A DNA stretch of 64,000 nucleotides from Exiguobacterium sp. 9-2 (GCF_036287235.1 NZ_CP142850.1:1567127-1631126), one strand, 5' to 3'; shown: positions 26,050-34,932, counted from the first letter of the stretch. Program-made: numbers and translations. The notes: generated by a model not told the origin, from the sequence alone.

Positions 26050-26774
26050 GATTTCTTCCTTTCTTCCATTGATATACGATGCGCTTGCATCAAGGCAAGC
26101 GTGAACGGGTGACGACTTCGTTTCATCATCTGTGGAGTTCCCGTCTCGACGATTTGCCCTTCCTGCATCAAGACGAGCTGGTCGCCATAATGTAAAGCAG
26201 GTCCTAATTCATGGGTGACGAACAAGATCGTTGCACCGTACTGGTGTTGGTATTCGGCCAACCAGTCGAGTAAACGACGTGTCAAGACGGGATCAAGTGC
26301 CGTCGTTAACTCATCCGCCAAGATCAACCGCGGTTTTAAGGCGACGGCAAATAGGATTGCGAATCGTTGCAATTGCCCACCACTTAACTCGGATGGAAAC
26401 CGGTCCAACCAAGCAGGGTCCAACTCGAGCGTTTGCAAGACATGATCGATGTGAGGTTGATCGACCTTTCGTTTATGCGCACGATACGTATCCCGTAACA
26501 TCTGACGCATCGTCAAAAATGGAAGAAACGCATCTGTGTATTGTTGTGGTATGTAACCGATATCAAGTCCTCGTCGAAGTGGTTCATCTGAAAGGACCTC
26601 ACCTCTAGAGGACATCCCGTCCGGCAATCGATCTAGTAGTCGTTTAAGCAGGAGTGTTTTTCCACTTCCGCTCGCTCCTACGAGACAGATGAATTGATGA
26701 GCCGGCAGCGATAGGTTTATATCATGCAGAAGGACGTGTTTCGCCCGAACGTGTAAGCGCCGAATCTGAATCAT
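26028..26774 (-). CDS. ABC transporter ATPase, Nik/Opp type (first)
   Basis: 248 residues, OppD/NikD/CntD class. Walker A GASGSGKTL, signature LSGGQLQR, Walker B LILADELTT; the usual DEPT is DELT. Partner of the 25312 ATPase. GAAAGGAGG precedes ATG 26774, which lies inside the end of the permease gene (53-base overlap). Confidence 0.88.
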   Translation of the reverse strand: MIQIRRLHVRAKHVLLHDINLSLPAHQFICLVGASGSGKTLLLKRLLDRLPDGMSSRGEVLSDEPLRRGLDIGYIPQQYTDAFLPFLTMRQMLRDTYRAHKRKVDQPHIDHVLQTLELDPAWLDRFPSELSGGQLQRFAILFAVALKPRLILADELTTALDPVLTRRLLDWLAEYQHQYGATILFVTHELGPALHYGDQLVLMQEGQIVETGTPQMMKRSRHPFTLALMQAHRISMEERKKSCHLSYP

Positions 26775-27549
26775 CTGATTGTCCTCCTTTCTTCTTCATC
26801 CGCCGGGTCCACCCCATCGTCGCAACGACGATGAGGACGATACACGCACCTGGTAAAAGCATGAGTCGAGGAGCCGAACTGAAATAAGGACGCCCTTCGT
26901 TTAACATTGCTCCCCATTCTGGAAATGGTGCCTGGACACCAAGACCGATATAAGAGAACGCTGACAGGAACAAGATGACTTTCCCGACATCCAAACTCAT
27001 CAAAACGACGACTTGACGGATGATCGGTGGAAGGATGTGGCTTCGTAAAATCATCTTGTCCGTTAGACCATTGATTCGTGCCATGCTGATATATGGTTTT
27101 TGAATCGTCTCGGTCACGAGCGTCTCACTTAATCGCGCATAAGAGATCCATTTGATGAGTAAAATCGCAAAGATTAAGCCTTGTGGACTTGCACCGAATA
27201 ATCCAGCGATGACGAGTGCTAGAACGGTATCCGGAAAAATGACGAGACCATCTGCTAATCGGTGTATCAAACGATTGAGACGTCCACCATAAAATCCAGC
27301 AATACAACCAAGGAAAGTACCGATGATTGCAGTGAGCAAAACAGTAAGTAGGCTGAAACCTAAGGATATCAAACCAGCTAAAAAAAGACGAGCTGCGAAA
27401 TCTCGTCCTAAACCGTCTGTTCCAAGCCAATGTTCAATAGAAGAGGGTTCAAGTCTCTTCGTTACTTTTACTGTAAAAGGATTATTAAATACGGTATATG
27501 AAATAAAAAGTAGTAGACATCCCCCAAAATACATCATTTTTTTTTTCAT
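26722..27549 (-). CDS. ABC transporter permease, NikC/OppC type
   Basis: 275 residues with six helices. N-terminal signal-anchor helix, then HWLGTDGLGRDFAARLF, characteristic of OppC/NikC proteins, and the EAA-like coupling loop (YISMARINGLTDKMILRSHILP). ATG 27549 is chosen over TTG 27570 because it overlaps the upstream stop as ATGA and AAGGGG lies nine bases before it. Confidence 0.87.
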   Translation of the reverse strand: MKKKMMYFGGCLLLFISYTVFNNPFTVKVTKRLEPSSIEHWLGTDGLGRDFAARLFLAGLISLGFSLLTVLLTAIIGTFLGCIAGFYGGRLNRLIHRLADGLVIFPDTVLALVIAGLFGASPQGLIFAILLIKWISYARLSETLVTETIQKPYISMARINGLTDKMILRSHILPPIIRQVVVLMSLDVGKVILFLSAFSYIGLGVQAPFPEWGAMLNEGRPYFSSAPRLMLLPGACIVLIVVATMGWTRRMKKKGGQSDDSDSALTRSGETRPSA

Positions 27550-28481
27550 CGATCTGTGCCCCTTTTCCAATCTGGTCGTAATACCCGGTTCAGCGATCGG
27601 ATTCCTTGATGCAATACGAGAATGACGCCTGTCGTCAGCAAGATGTATCCTTGGATTAGCGGATAATCACGTTGTAAGATCGCATCGACCATCAACTTCC
27701 CGACACCCGGATACGTGAACAGCACTTCAAGGACGACGACGCCTCCGGCAAGACTACAAAGCGTCAGACCGAATACGGACAGAACCGGTGGCAGACTTCC
27801 ACGTAACGCATAACGCCAAAGAATCGTCCGCTCCGCTACACCGCGAATCCGTGCCAATTCAATATACGGTTGGTCCAGTTCACGCCGTAAATTCAGTCGA
27901 ATCAACGGGATGTAGACGCTCGCAAGCGGAAAACCAAGTGAGAGTGCTGGGAGAAGGAGCGACGTCATTCCCTCTCGTCCCATCACGGGAAGCCAGCCGA
28001 GGCGGACAGCAAACAGGTCAACGAGTAACAGACCAATCCAAAAACCAGGTATCGCTGCACCCGCGATACTAACGGCGTTTGCAAGTCGCTCGACGTAGTG
28101 ACGCGTTGTCATTGCACTCCCGATTCCAAGTGGTAACGCGATCAGTAACGCAATCGCAATTCCTCCTAACGCCAGTTCTGCCGTCACGAGATAACTCTCG
28201 CGCAGCATCTCGATGACCGGTCGTCCGGTTTGCAATGAATCTCCAAGCTGTAAGGTAAGGATATCTTGCAACCAATGAACGTATTGCATGAGTAGTGGCT
28301 GGTCGTACCCTAATTCACGGCGTGCGGCCTCGATTTGTTCGCGTGTCGCTGATAATTCATCGATATTTAATAACGTCAAAACCGGATCTCCCGGTAATAA
28401 ACGCAATAAACTAAAACAACTGAACGTCATAATGAGCGTAAAAAGACTCAGCGATAGCAATCGCTTGACAATCGGATGCAT
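27546..28481 (-). CDS. ABC transporter permease, NikB/OppB type
   Basis: 311 residues with six helices, OppB/NikB class. Conserved LLPGDPVLTLL near residue 28 and the coupling loop (YIELARIRGVAERTILWRYALR). Start codon abuts the stop of the binding-protein gene. Forms the membrane channel with the 26722 product. Confidence 0.88.
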   Translation of the reverse strand: MHPIVKRLLSLSLFTLIMTFSCFSLLRLLPGDPVLTLLNIDELSATREQIEAARRELGYDQPLLMQYVHWLQDILTLQLGDSLQTGRPVIEMLRESYLVTAELALGGIAIALLIALPLGIGSAMTTRHYVERLANAVSIAGAAIPGFWIGLLLVDLFAVRLGWLPVMGREGMTSLLLPALSLGFPLASVYIPLIRLNLRRELDQPYIELARIRGVAERTILWRYALRGSLPPVLSVFGLTLCSLAGGVVVLEVLFTYPGVGKLMVDAILQRDYPLIQGYILLTTGVILVLHQGIRSLNRVLRPDWKRGTDR

Positions 28482-29998
28482 TACTCGTTCACCCGAAGCG
28501 TACTCGTGATCATATAGTACTCACTTTTTTCTGTCTTCCACCCTTTGACACGTTTGCTGTCATAGGCGACAAGCGTCGAAGGATGGAGCAAGAAGCTGTT
28601 GTAACGCTTTTGATCGACATATCGTGCAATCTGCTCAGCAAGACGTGAGCGCTCATCGACCTCAAGCGTTCGATTCAACGTCTCGACTTGTTTCGTCAAG
28701 ACTGGATCTGTAACACGACTGAAGTTCAATCCTCCGTTTGGATGATAGGTCGCATTCAAGTAATACCCGGCATCACCGCGAGGAGCTGTCAGATTGCTGT
28801 ATGTCGCCATGTCCCAGTCCCGGTTACTCGCCATATATTCTTCCGGGACATCAATTTGCTTGATCTTGATCGTCACACCGATCTTTTTCGCGTCGTCCTG
28901 GATGACTTGGGCAATCATTGGTAAGTCAGGTCTAGCGGCATACGTCAATAACATTAACGTTAAGGGACGACCATCTTTTTGCATCAAGCCATCTCGTTTT
29001 ATGTAGCCTGCTTGCTTTAGCCATTCTTCAGGTGTCTTCTGCTCTTGCTTCGGATACTCTGGAGCGAACGGGAATGATGATAGGAACGGACCGCGTGCTT
29101 TAACAGCATACCCTTGAAGAACATGGTCGACGAGCTGTTGTCGATTAATCAAAGCGTCCATCGCTTGTCGGACTTCAAGCGATTGCATCGGTCCATTCGC
29201 GACATTCATCGTCACCTGATGGACACGAAACGTATCTGTCGCTTGAACCGTCAACCCTTCCGATTTCAGTTGTTTGACACTCTCGATCTCTGGACGATAG
29301 ACAATATCCGCTTGTCCGGCACGTAAAGCATTCGTCCGTGCTCCGGCGTCTTCGTTGAAGACGAAATCAATCGAAGCGAGTTTCGCTTGTTCTTGCCAGT
29401 ACGACGAAAAGCGCTTTAATTCGACTTTTGTTCCGGGAGCAAATCGCTCGACTTGAAACGGTCCTGTACCGATCGGTTGTTGTGTCACACCGTCTGCATC
29501 CGTATCGATGATTGCCGTGTTCGGATTAACGAGTTCTGAGATGAACTCCGGATAGGTCGTCTTCGTTTGAATGAGCAAATCCGGTCCGTCTGTTTTGATG
29601 GTCTTGATGTTCAAGGCATTTTTGACACCCGGATTTTCCTGAATCGAGCGCTCAAGTGACGATTTGACCCCAGCGGCATCAAGTTGTTTTCCATTATGGA
29701 ATGTCACGTCGTCTTGTAAGACGATCCGCCATGTTCGTTTTCCTTCGTAGGACCATTTCTTCGCGAGCCACGGCTCGACCGTCAATCGTTCGTCATCCAG
29801 ACGAACGAGCGTCTCCGTTACTCCCGCGCGGAGCGGAACATAACTACTGTCCCGATGTGGATCGAGTGATTGTGTCGCGAAGTTATAAACGAACGTCAAA
29901 TGCGCTTGATCTGACTTTTTTTCAGAAGAAACACAACCGGCAAGTGTCAAACTCAGTAAGACACTCCCGATGAGGCATGTTGTTTTATATGTAGACAT
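28481..29998 (-). CDS. Metal/metallophore or peptide ABC transporter binding lipoprotein
   Basis: SBP_bac_5 family lipoprotein of 505 residues with lipobox LTLAGC (Cys22). The start of the mature domain (VYNFATQSLDPHRDSSYVP) and the later arginine-rich lining resemble NikA/CntA-type nickel or metal-metallophore binders more than oligopeptide binders. First gene of a six-gene operon: binding protein, two permeases, two ATPases and MATE exporter. AAAGGTGG precedes the ATG. Two Zur-like boxes lie in its promoter, so the cargo is probably zinc-related. The exact ligand cannot be read from sequence. Confidence 0.8.
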   Translation of the reverse strand: MSTYKTTCLIGSVLLSLTLAGCVSSEKKSDQAHLTFVYNFATQSLDPHRDSSYVPLRAGVTETLVRLDDERLTVEPWLAKKWSYEGKRTWRIVLQDDVTFHNGKQLDAAGVKSSLERSIQENPGVKNALNIKTIKTDGPDLLIQTKTTYPEFISELVNPNTAIIDTDADGVTQQPIGTGPFQVERFAPGTKVELKRFSSYWQEQAKLASIDFVFNEDAGARTNALRAGQADIVYRPEIESVKQLKSEGLTVQATDTFRVHQVTMNVANGPMQSLEVRQAMDALINRQQLVDHVLQGYAVKARGPFLSSFPFAPEYPKQEQKTPEEWLKQAGYIKRDGLMQKDGRPLTLMLLTYAARPDLPMIAQVIQDDAKKIGVTIKIKQIDVPEEYMASNRDWDMATYSNLTAPRGDAGYYLNATYHPNGGLNFSRVTDPVLTKQVETLNRTLEVDERSRLAEQIARYVDQKRYNSFLLHPSTLVAYDSKRVKGWKTEKSEYYMITSTLRVNE

Positions 29999-30015
29999 TG
30001 CTCTCCACCTTTAAA

Positions 30016-30030
30016 TCGGAATAATTACGT
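30016..30030 (-). promoter_or_regulatory. Zur box, proximal
   Basis: TCGGAAT-A-ATTACGT. Over the 21-base window it matches the remembered Bacillus Zur consensus (AAATCGTAAT-N-ATTACGATTT) at 18 of 20 positions. It lies around or just after the predicted transcription start of the importer operon. Confidence 0.7.
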
Positions 30031-30035
30031 TTTAA

Positions 30036-30064
30036 ATCATATCGTAATGATTCCGATTTAACAA
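30036..30064 (-). promoter_or_regulatory. Sigma-A promoter of metallophore-type importer operon
   Basis: Minus strand TTGTTA (30064-30059), exactly 17 bases, TATGAT (30041-30036). The spacer is the distal Zur box. Confidence 0.7.
30042..30056 (-). promoter_or_regulatory. Zur box, distal, inside promoter spacer
   Basis: TCGTAAT-G-ATTCCGA, also 18 of 20 against the consensus over 21 bases. It sits wholly between the -35 and -10 elements, so a bound repressor would exclude RNA polymerase. Centre-to-centre distance to the proximal box is 26 bases. Confidence 0.75.
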
Positions 30065-30102
30065 GCATCTTTTTTATTTCTCTATATTGTTTAAACAACA
30101 TA

Positions 30103-30151
30103 AAAAAATATACCGGAATGTACAAGTCGTTTGCTTGAACGTTCCGGTATA
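30103..30151 (-). terminator. Terminator of chemoreceptor gene
   Basis: ATACCGGAACGTTCAAG pairs with CTTGTACATTCCGGTAT allowing two mismatches, followed by seven T residues on the minus strand. Confidence 0.85.
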
Positions 30152-30161
30152 ATGGATTCAT

Positions 30162-31076
30162 TTATAAAACGTCGACGAATTGTTTTGCCTGGTGCTCCAG
30201 TTGTTTCGCAGAATCAGCCAACTGATCGAACTCACTCACCGTATGTTCAAGCTGACCGGTACTGTCCTTTACCTTGCTTGAAATCCGTTCGATACTGTGC
30301 GAGACCTCCTTGATCCGCTCAACGATCCCTTCGATATTCTCCTTGATTTCTCCGATCGAATGCGAGACTTTATTCGACAGGTTTCGGACTTCGGTCGCGA
30401 CGACATCGAATCCGCGTCCATGTTCTCCAGCACGTGCTGCCTCAATTGCCGCATTCAAGGCGAGTAGATTCGTCTGCGCCGCAATTTCACGGATCGTCTT
30501 GACGATGTCAGTGATCGAGTTTGCATCTTTACGCAAGGCGACAAGACTCGATAAGTTCTCGACGGATTCCGACTCGATTTGTTGGACAGTCGCAAGAACG
30601 TTCAAACCGTCTTGTCGACCACTTTCCGATTTGACCGTCAAGAAGGCTGATGTCTCGTTGAGTTCGGCCGCCATTCGTAAAACGTCCTGCTGGCGAATCG
30701 TGATGTCCGATGCAATTTTCGAGACCCCGACGACCCGGCGTCCGTCATCCGAGTAAATCGGCATATATGTCGCTTCGAGCCACTTCTGTTGTCCGTCAGC
30801 AGCCCGGCGTTCAATCTTATCCTGATACGTGATGCCTTGCATCAATTTTCGCCAAAACAGCTCGTAATCTGGACTATTAACGAAAGCCGGAAAACAGAGA
30901 TCACGATGGTATTTACCGATTAACTCTTCCACTTCGTACCCCATCGTCCGGGCAAACAACTCATTTACGTATGCGACTTTGCGTCGATCATCAAAACGAA
31001 TGATGGCTAGATTTTGTTCGATTGCCCGGATGACTTGTGTGTCGGTGACCTGTGTTACTTGCTCATGCATCGACAT
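30162..31076 (-). CDS. Soluble PAS-containing methyl-accepting chemotaxis protein
   Basis: 304 residues with no membrane helix. A PAS domain covers about residues 12-130 ([21 protein letters not shown]; the post-[22 protein letters not shown]) and a short MCP signalling region follows, with the highly conserved hairpin tip ([20 protein letters not shown], then [12 protein letters not shown]). It should sense an intracellular cue and signal to CheA. Only about 40 residues lie beyond the tip helix, so the coiled-coil arm is short. Confidence 0.88.
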   Translation of the reverse strand: MSMHEQVTQVTDTQVIRAIEQNLAIIRFDDRRKVAYVNELFARTMGYEVEELIGKYHRDLCFPAFVNSPDYELFWRKLMQGITYQDKIERRAADGQQKWLEATYMPIYSDDGRRVVGVSKIASDITIRQQDVLRMAAELNETSAFLTVKSESGRQDGLNVLATVQQIESESVENLSSLVALRKDANSITDIVKTIREIAAQTNLLALNAAIEAARAGEHGRGFDVVATEVRNLSNKVSHSIGEIKENIEGIVERIKEVSHSIERISSKVKDSTGQLEHTVSEFDQLADSAKQLEHQAKQFVDVL

Positions 31077-31191
31077 GCCGATTCCTCCCTGGATTCAAAC
31101 TGAGGTCATGATTTACCTATTGTCATATTATCCCTTATATCGACAAGTTCCTGCTATTTTAAATTAAAATCTAGTAAATAAAGTATTCATT

Positions 31192-31950
31192 TTAATACGC
31201 ACTCCATCCCCCATCTGCGACGACGATTGCCCCGTTGATGAAACTCGCCTCGTCGGACACGAGAAACAATGCCAAATTTGCGATTTCATTCGGCTGACCG
31301 GCTCGTGGATTGAGACCCATGCCAAGCATCGCGCGCCCCATCCCGAATTCATTCAGATTCGACATCGATTGTCCGATGTTCGTCTCGACAGCTCCAGGTG
31401 CGATTCCGTTACAGCGAATACCATCTCCGGCATAAAAGAAGGCGGTATTCTTCGTCAGACCGATGACGGCGTGTTTGGAAGCCGTATAGGCTGCTCCTGC
31501 TCGGGCACCGTTTAGACCGCCAATCGAGATGTTATTCAGAATGACACCACCTTTTACTTCCTTGAAATGTTTGACCGCTTCGCGCATCAGACGCATCGTT
31601 CCTGTCGTATTGACTGTAAGGACATGATCCCAACGTTCATCTGAGATGTCTGCCACGCCCTCCATCCCGTCCATGATCCCGGCATTATTGACGAGAACGT
31701 CCAGTTTACCGAAAGCGTCGATTGCTTGTTTGATGAGTTGTCCTGCTGCCTTTTGTTGTGCGATATCACTCGCAACAGCCATCGCTTCTCCGCCCGCTTC
31801 CTTGATGTCAGAGACGACCCGTTCAACGGTTTCCAACCGAATGTCCGCTGCGACGATTCGTGCGCCTTCTTGTGCAAACAATTTTGCCATGGCTTCACCC
31901 ATTCCTGAGCCGGCTCCGGTGACGATGATCGTTTTTCCTGTTAGTCGCAT
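31192..31950 (-). CDS. Short-chain dehydrogenase/reductase
   Basis: 252 residues, classical SDR. Cofactor motif TGAGSGMG (residues 12-19), NNAG near 87, catalytic S in ISIGG, YTASK with the Tyr-Lys pair, and PGAVETNI after. Acidic residue after beta-2 (ADIRLE) favours NAD+. Substrate unknown. Monocistronic. Confidence 0.85.
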   Translation of the reverse strand: MRLTGKTIIVTGAGSGMGEAMAKLFAQEGARIVAADIRLETVERVVSDIKEAGGEAMAVASDIAQQKAAGQLIKQAIDAFGKLDVLVNNAGIMDGMEGVADISDERWDHVLTVNTTGTMRLMREAVKHFKEVKGGVILNNISIGGLNGARAGAAYTASKHAVIGLTKNTAFFYAGDGIRCNGIAPGAVETNIGQSMSNLNEFGMGRAMLGMGLNPRAGQPNEIANLALFLVSDEASFINGAIVVADGGWSAY

Positions 31951-32034
31951 CGTGAATCATCCTTTCATCTATCGTGATACTAATCTATTCCCGTTCTCAT
32001 CATCAAATGTATCAAACGTCATGTCGATTCCATG

Positions 32035-32066
32035 AAAAAAAGACCCGGCGAGTTTGTCGGGTCTTT
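32035..32066 (-). terminator. Terminator of Asp23 operon
   Basis: AAAGACCCG pairs with CGGGTCTTT, followed on the minus strand by a T-run. Confidence 0.88.
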
Positions 32067-32074
32067 CGACTTGC

Positions 32075-32512
32075 TTATTGCAGTTCGCGGCTTTTTTCTT
32101 CTTGTTCGTTGTTCGATTTATTTTTAGCTTCGAACTCGGCACGTGTCATGACATCCTCGACATGCATATTGACTTCAACGACTTCAAGGCCAGTCATGTC
32201 ACTGATTGATTTTTTGATTTTAGCGACTGTCTCTTGGAAAATTGACGGAATATTTTTGCCGTATTCGACAATGACTTTCAAATCGAGTGCAACTTGACGT
32301 TCTCCCACTTCGGCACCAATTCCTTTTGTGATGTCTTCCGTGCTCCGGAGACGATCCGTCAGTCCACTCATGAATCCACCACTCATTGACAAAATGCCTG
32401 TCACTTCGTTCGACGCGATCCCAGCAATTTTTTTGATGACTTGATCTTCGAATGTCAATTTATTCTCGCGTACCACTTCGTTTTCAGTTGTTGGGTTTAC
32501 TTCGTTTGCCAT
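32075..32512 (-). CDS. Asp23/Gls24 envelope stress protein
   Basis: 145 residues with the Asp23 domain (FEDQVIKKIAGIASNEVTGI, then LKVIVEYGKNIPSIF) and a charged tail. Asp23 binds the membrane anchor AmaP and is among the most abundant stress proteins in staphylococci. Last gene of a three-gene operon with DUF2273 and amaP, preceded by a sigma-B-like promoter. Confidence 0.9.
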   Translation of the reverse strand: MANEVNPTTENEVVRENKLTFEDQVIKKIAGIASNEVTGILSMSGGFMSGLTDRLRSTEDITKGIGAEVGERQVALDLKVIVEYGKNIPSIFQETVAKIKKSISDMTGLEVVEVNMHVEDVMTRAEFEAKNKSNNEQEEKSRELQ

Positions 32513-32554
32513 TTGAAATCTCTCCTTTTAAATGTTTAGTAAGTTATATATGAA

Positions 32555-32761
32555 TCAGTCCCGTTGAAAGAACTGAATCCACCCTTCAATGTCGAGTGCA
32601 CCATCGCGCCATTTTCCAATTAAAAATCCAATTGCTGCGAAGGCAACGATAAGGATTGTCGGACCAAAGCCAATCGTCAGGAATAAGATGGCGAGGATTA
32701 GACCGGCAAGTCCCCCGATCAGTCGGAACCGATACGGATAGAGTGCTTCTCTTGTCTTCAT
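32555..32761 (-). CDS. DUF2273 small membrane protein
   Basis: 68 residues with two adjacent hydrophobic helices (about 14-30 and 33-47). Regularly located between amaP and asp23 in Bacilli. GGAGAGGG precedes the ATG. Role in the envelope-stress complex not known. Confidence 0.82.
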   Translation of the reverse strand: MKTREALYPYRFRLIGGLAGLILAILFLTIGFGPTILIVAFAAIGFLIGKWRDGALDIEGWIQFFQRD

Positions 32762-32776
32762 GTTCCCTCTCCTCCT

Positions 32777-33319
32777 TTAGACGACACGTTCCGATGTTTT
32801 CGTTTTCGTGTCACTGATCGTGACTTTCGTACTCGTTACTGGCAACTCAAGTAAGGATTCGACAGCTTGTTTAGCTCGTTCTTGAATTTCCTTCGCAATC
32901 GTCGGTAACCCATCTTGTCCAAAGACCGAGCAGTCGACTTTTAAAGCGACCGTTTCTTTTTTCGAATGGATATCGGCATGGACACGCGGTGTCCGTACAC
33001 CACCGATCCCACGAATCGACTCTAAAGCCGTCCGTTCGATCGTCTCCTTCGAAATCGTAATCGTTCCGTCACCCGTTTGAATCAACAGTCGTTGACCTTT
33101 CGAGCGGCTAAATAATCCTGTGAATAATAGAATAACGAATACGAATGCTAAAAATCCTCCAATGGATAGAACGGTATAGCTATACCATTGCTGATCCTGC
33201 CACTGCTCGATTAACGAACTAAGCCGTGGAACATCATACACACCGAGCACAAGCAGCCCGACACTGATTAGTCCGAGTATGCCTATGATGACGAGTAAGA
33301 ATCGATTGAACCCATTCAT
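32777..33319 (-). CDS. amaP: Alkaline shock response membrane anchor protein AmaP
   Basis: 180 residues with two N-terminal helices (about 6-27 and 48-70) and a cytoplasmic Asp23-like domain from about 80 (LLIQTGDGTITISKETIERTA start; conserved VHADIHSKKETVALKVD). It recruits Asp23 to the membrane. ATG 33319 follows AGGAGAGGTG; a longer frame start has no ribosome site. Confidence 0.85.
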   Translation of the reverse strand: MNGFNRFLLVIIGILGLISVGLLVLGVYDVPRLSSLIEQWQDQQWYSYTVLSIGGFLAFVFVILLFTGLFSRSKGQRLLIQTGDGTITISKETIERTALESIRGIGGVRTPRVHADIHSKKETVALKVDCSVFGQDGLPTIAKEIQERAKQAVESLLELPVTSTKVTISDTKTKTSERVV

Positions 33320-33398
33320 CTGCACCTCTCCTTTACGATTATTGACTTCTTTCACCTAGGTGATTCAACACATGAAATATTATGTGTATGGTGTGTTT

Positions 33399-33423
33399 AT
33401 TCCCGTTCATTAGAACCCGAAAC
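33399..33423 (-). promoter_or_regulatory. Sigma-B promoter of amaP operon
   Basis: Minus strand GTTTCG (33423-33418), 13 bases, GGGAAT (33404-33399), close to GTTTAA-N12-15-GGGWAT. About 80 bases before the amaP start. The staphylococcal counterpart operon is sigma-B dependent. Confidence 0.65.
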
Positions 33424-33513
33424 ATTTAAATACACTTTCGTTCAAATGTTCATATATTCTGATTATTCAGACTAAATCAATCAAAACTAGCGCTTTATTT
33501 ACTATATTTCACG

Positions 33514-33543
33514 AAAAAAACCTCTTCTAACTTAAAAAGAGGT
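33514..33543 (-). terminator. Terminator of 33604-34059 gene
   Basis: ACCTCTT pairs with AAGAGGT, followed by seven T residues on the minus strand. Confidence 0.8.
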
Positions 33544-33603
33544 CAGCATTCGAGTCATTTACCATTAAACATATATCATGTCAATATGTTTTTGTCCCGT
33601 TAT

Positions 33604-34059
33604 TCATTTCACATCAATTGGAAAGGCAAAATCGCCATTACCTTCTTTCCAATCGGCTTTAATCTGATAGACATACTTTCCGGGAGTCGAAGGAACGGTA
33701 ATCCGCTCAATCTTCTTGTATGTTTTCATCTTTTTATGATCTTTGACCGACCATAAGACAATCGCGACGGACTTCGGAGCTGGTCCGTCTTCAAAACGAA
33801 TCGTCAATCGATCTTCAGGATTTGCTCGCGTACTCGAATCACCTTTTACTAAATCGACGGCTTCGGCCTTTGCATCAGCTGTTTCTCCGCGAAACATGCC
33901 TGACCAACTATAGGTACCTCTATATACCTTTACTTCACGGTTTTCGATTGTCACGGTAGGTTCTGGTGGTTGATGTCGAAATGGATCACGTGAAAAAAAC
34001 CATCCGACTGCAATCGCAATCACAATCAATCCAATAAATAGAAAACGTTTCATAGACAA
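33604..34059 (-). CDS. Membrane-anchored extracytoplasmic protein, unknown
   Basis: 151 residues, one N-terminal helix (about 4-21), then a beta-rich domain (TVTIENREVKVYRGTYSWSG), suggestive of an Ig-like or DUF4871-type fold but not assigned. AGGAGG precedes the ATG. Divergent from the SDR gene at 34139. Confidence 0.6.
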   Translation of the reverse strand: MSMKRFLFIGLIVIAIAVGWFFSRDPFRHQPPEPTVTIENREVKVYRGTYSWSGMFRGETADAKAEAVDLVKGDSSTRANPEDRLTIRFEDGPAPKSVAIVLWSVKDHKKMKTYKKIERITVPSTPGKYVYQIKADWKEGNGDFAFPIDVK

Positions 34060-34073
34060 ACCTCCTACTTGAT

Positions 34074-34099
34074 GTTTTTAAATCAACAAAAGCGGCAAT
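34074..34099 (+). promoter_or_regulatory. Weak sigma-B-like promoter before SDR
   Basis: GTTTTT (34074-34079), 14 bases, GGCAAT (34094-34099). The -10 has C instead of the third G, so this is only suggestive. Confidence 0.3.
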
Positions 34100-34138
34100 A
34101 TCTCTCAAGGAGTACGTTATTCAGAAGGAGGAGTTCAG

Positions 34139-34867
34139 ATGATTCAAGATAAAGTCGTCATCATTACAGGGGCATCAAGCGGTATCGGGGAAGCAACCGC
34201 GAAAGAGCTTGCGAAACAAGGAGCAAAACTCGTTCTTGCTGCACGTCGGGAAGATCGTTTGCAAGAGCTTGTCAAAGCGGTTGAAGCTGAAGGTGGTCAA
34301 GCCGTTTATCAAGTGACGGATGTTACCGATCGTGAGCAAGTTGATGCACTCGCAAAACTTGCGAAAGACAAGTTTGGTTCTGTTGATGTCATCGTCAACA
34401 ACGCTGGATTAATGCCACTATCGCACCTCCATAAGAATCAGCAGGACGAATGGAACACGATGGTCGACGTCAACATTAAAGGCGTACTCCATGGAATCGG
34501 AGCAGTCCTGCCGTATATGCGCGAACAAAAAAGCGGACATGTCATCAACATCTCTTCTGTCGCCGGTCATGAAGTCATGCCGTCGAGCGCCGTCTACAGC
34601 GGTACGAAATTCGCGGTGCGCGCCATCACGGAAGGTCTTCGTAAGGAAGAATCGGTCGACAATCACATCCGTGCAACAATCATCTCACCGGGAGCGGTCG
34701 ATACGGAATTGAAGGACCATATCTCGGATGAAGAGATCAAACAAGGAATTGGTGACTTGAAAGCCATTGATGCGAGCGCGATTGCGCGTGCTATCGCATA
34801 TGCTGTCAACGAACCAGAAGATGTCGCGGTCAACGAAATCTTAATTCGTCCGACAGCGCAACGTTAA
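34139..34867 (+). CDS. Short-chain dehydrogenase, YdfG/clavaldehyde-dehydrogenase-like
   Basis: 242 residues, classical SDR. TGASSGIG (11-18), AARREDRL indicating NADP(H), NNAG, ISSVAG, YSGTK with the catalytic Tyr and Lys, and SPGAVDTEL. The family reduces small aldehydes or 3-hydroxy acids. GAAGGAGGAG precedes the ATG. Monocistronic with terminator 34886-34927. It is not closely similar to the 31192 SDR. Confidence 0.85.
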   Translation: MIQDKVVIITGASSGIGEATAKELAKQGAKLVLAARREDRLQELVKAVEAEGGQAVYQVTDVTDREQVDALAKLAKDKFGSVDVIVNNAGLMPLSHLHKNQQDEWNTMVDVNIKGVLHGIGAVLPYMREQKSGHVINISSVAGHEVMPSSAVYSGTKFAVRAITEGLRKEESVDNHIRATIISPGAVDTELKDHISDEEIKQGIGDLKAIDASAIARAIAYAVNEPEDVAVNEILIRPTAQR

Positions 34868-34885
34868 TTGAATGTAGATGTGTAG

Positions 34886-34927
34886 ACAGGACCCCTCATT
34901 AGTAAAAAAGCTAATGAGGGGTCCTGT
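34886..34927. terminator. Bidirectional terminator
   Basis: Seventeen-base stem ACAGGACCCCTCATTAG with its exact complement around an eight-base loop, between convergent genes. Confidence 0.88.
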
Positions 34928-34932
34928 TCTGT

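Noticed and set aside
24029-29998. Complete staphylopine-type locus
   Set aside because: No cntKLM-like synthesis genes occur in the window; only import and an unrelated export family are present.
31950-32040. GTTTGA ... GGGAAT upstream of the 31192-31950 dehydrogenase as a sigma-B promoter
   Set aside because: The spacer is 19 bases, outside the usual 12-15, so it was not listed as a feature.
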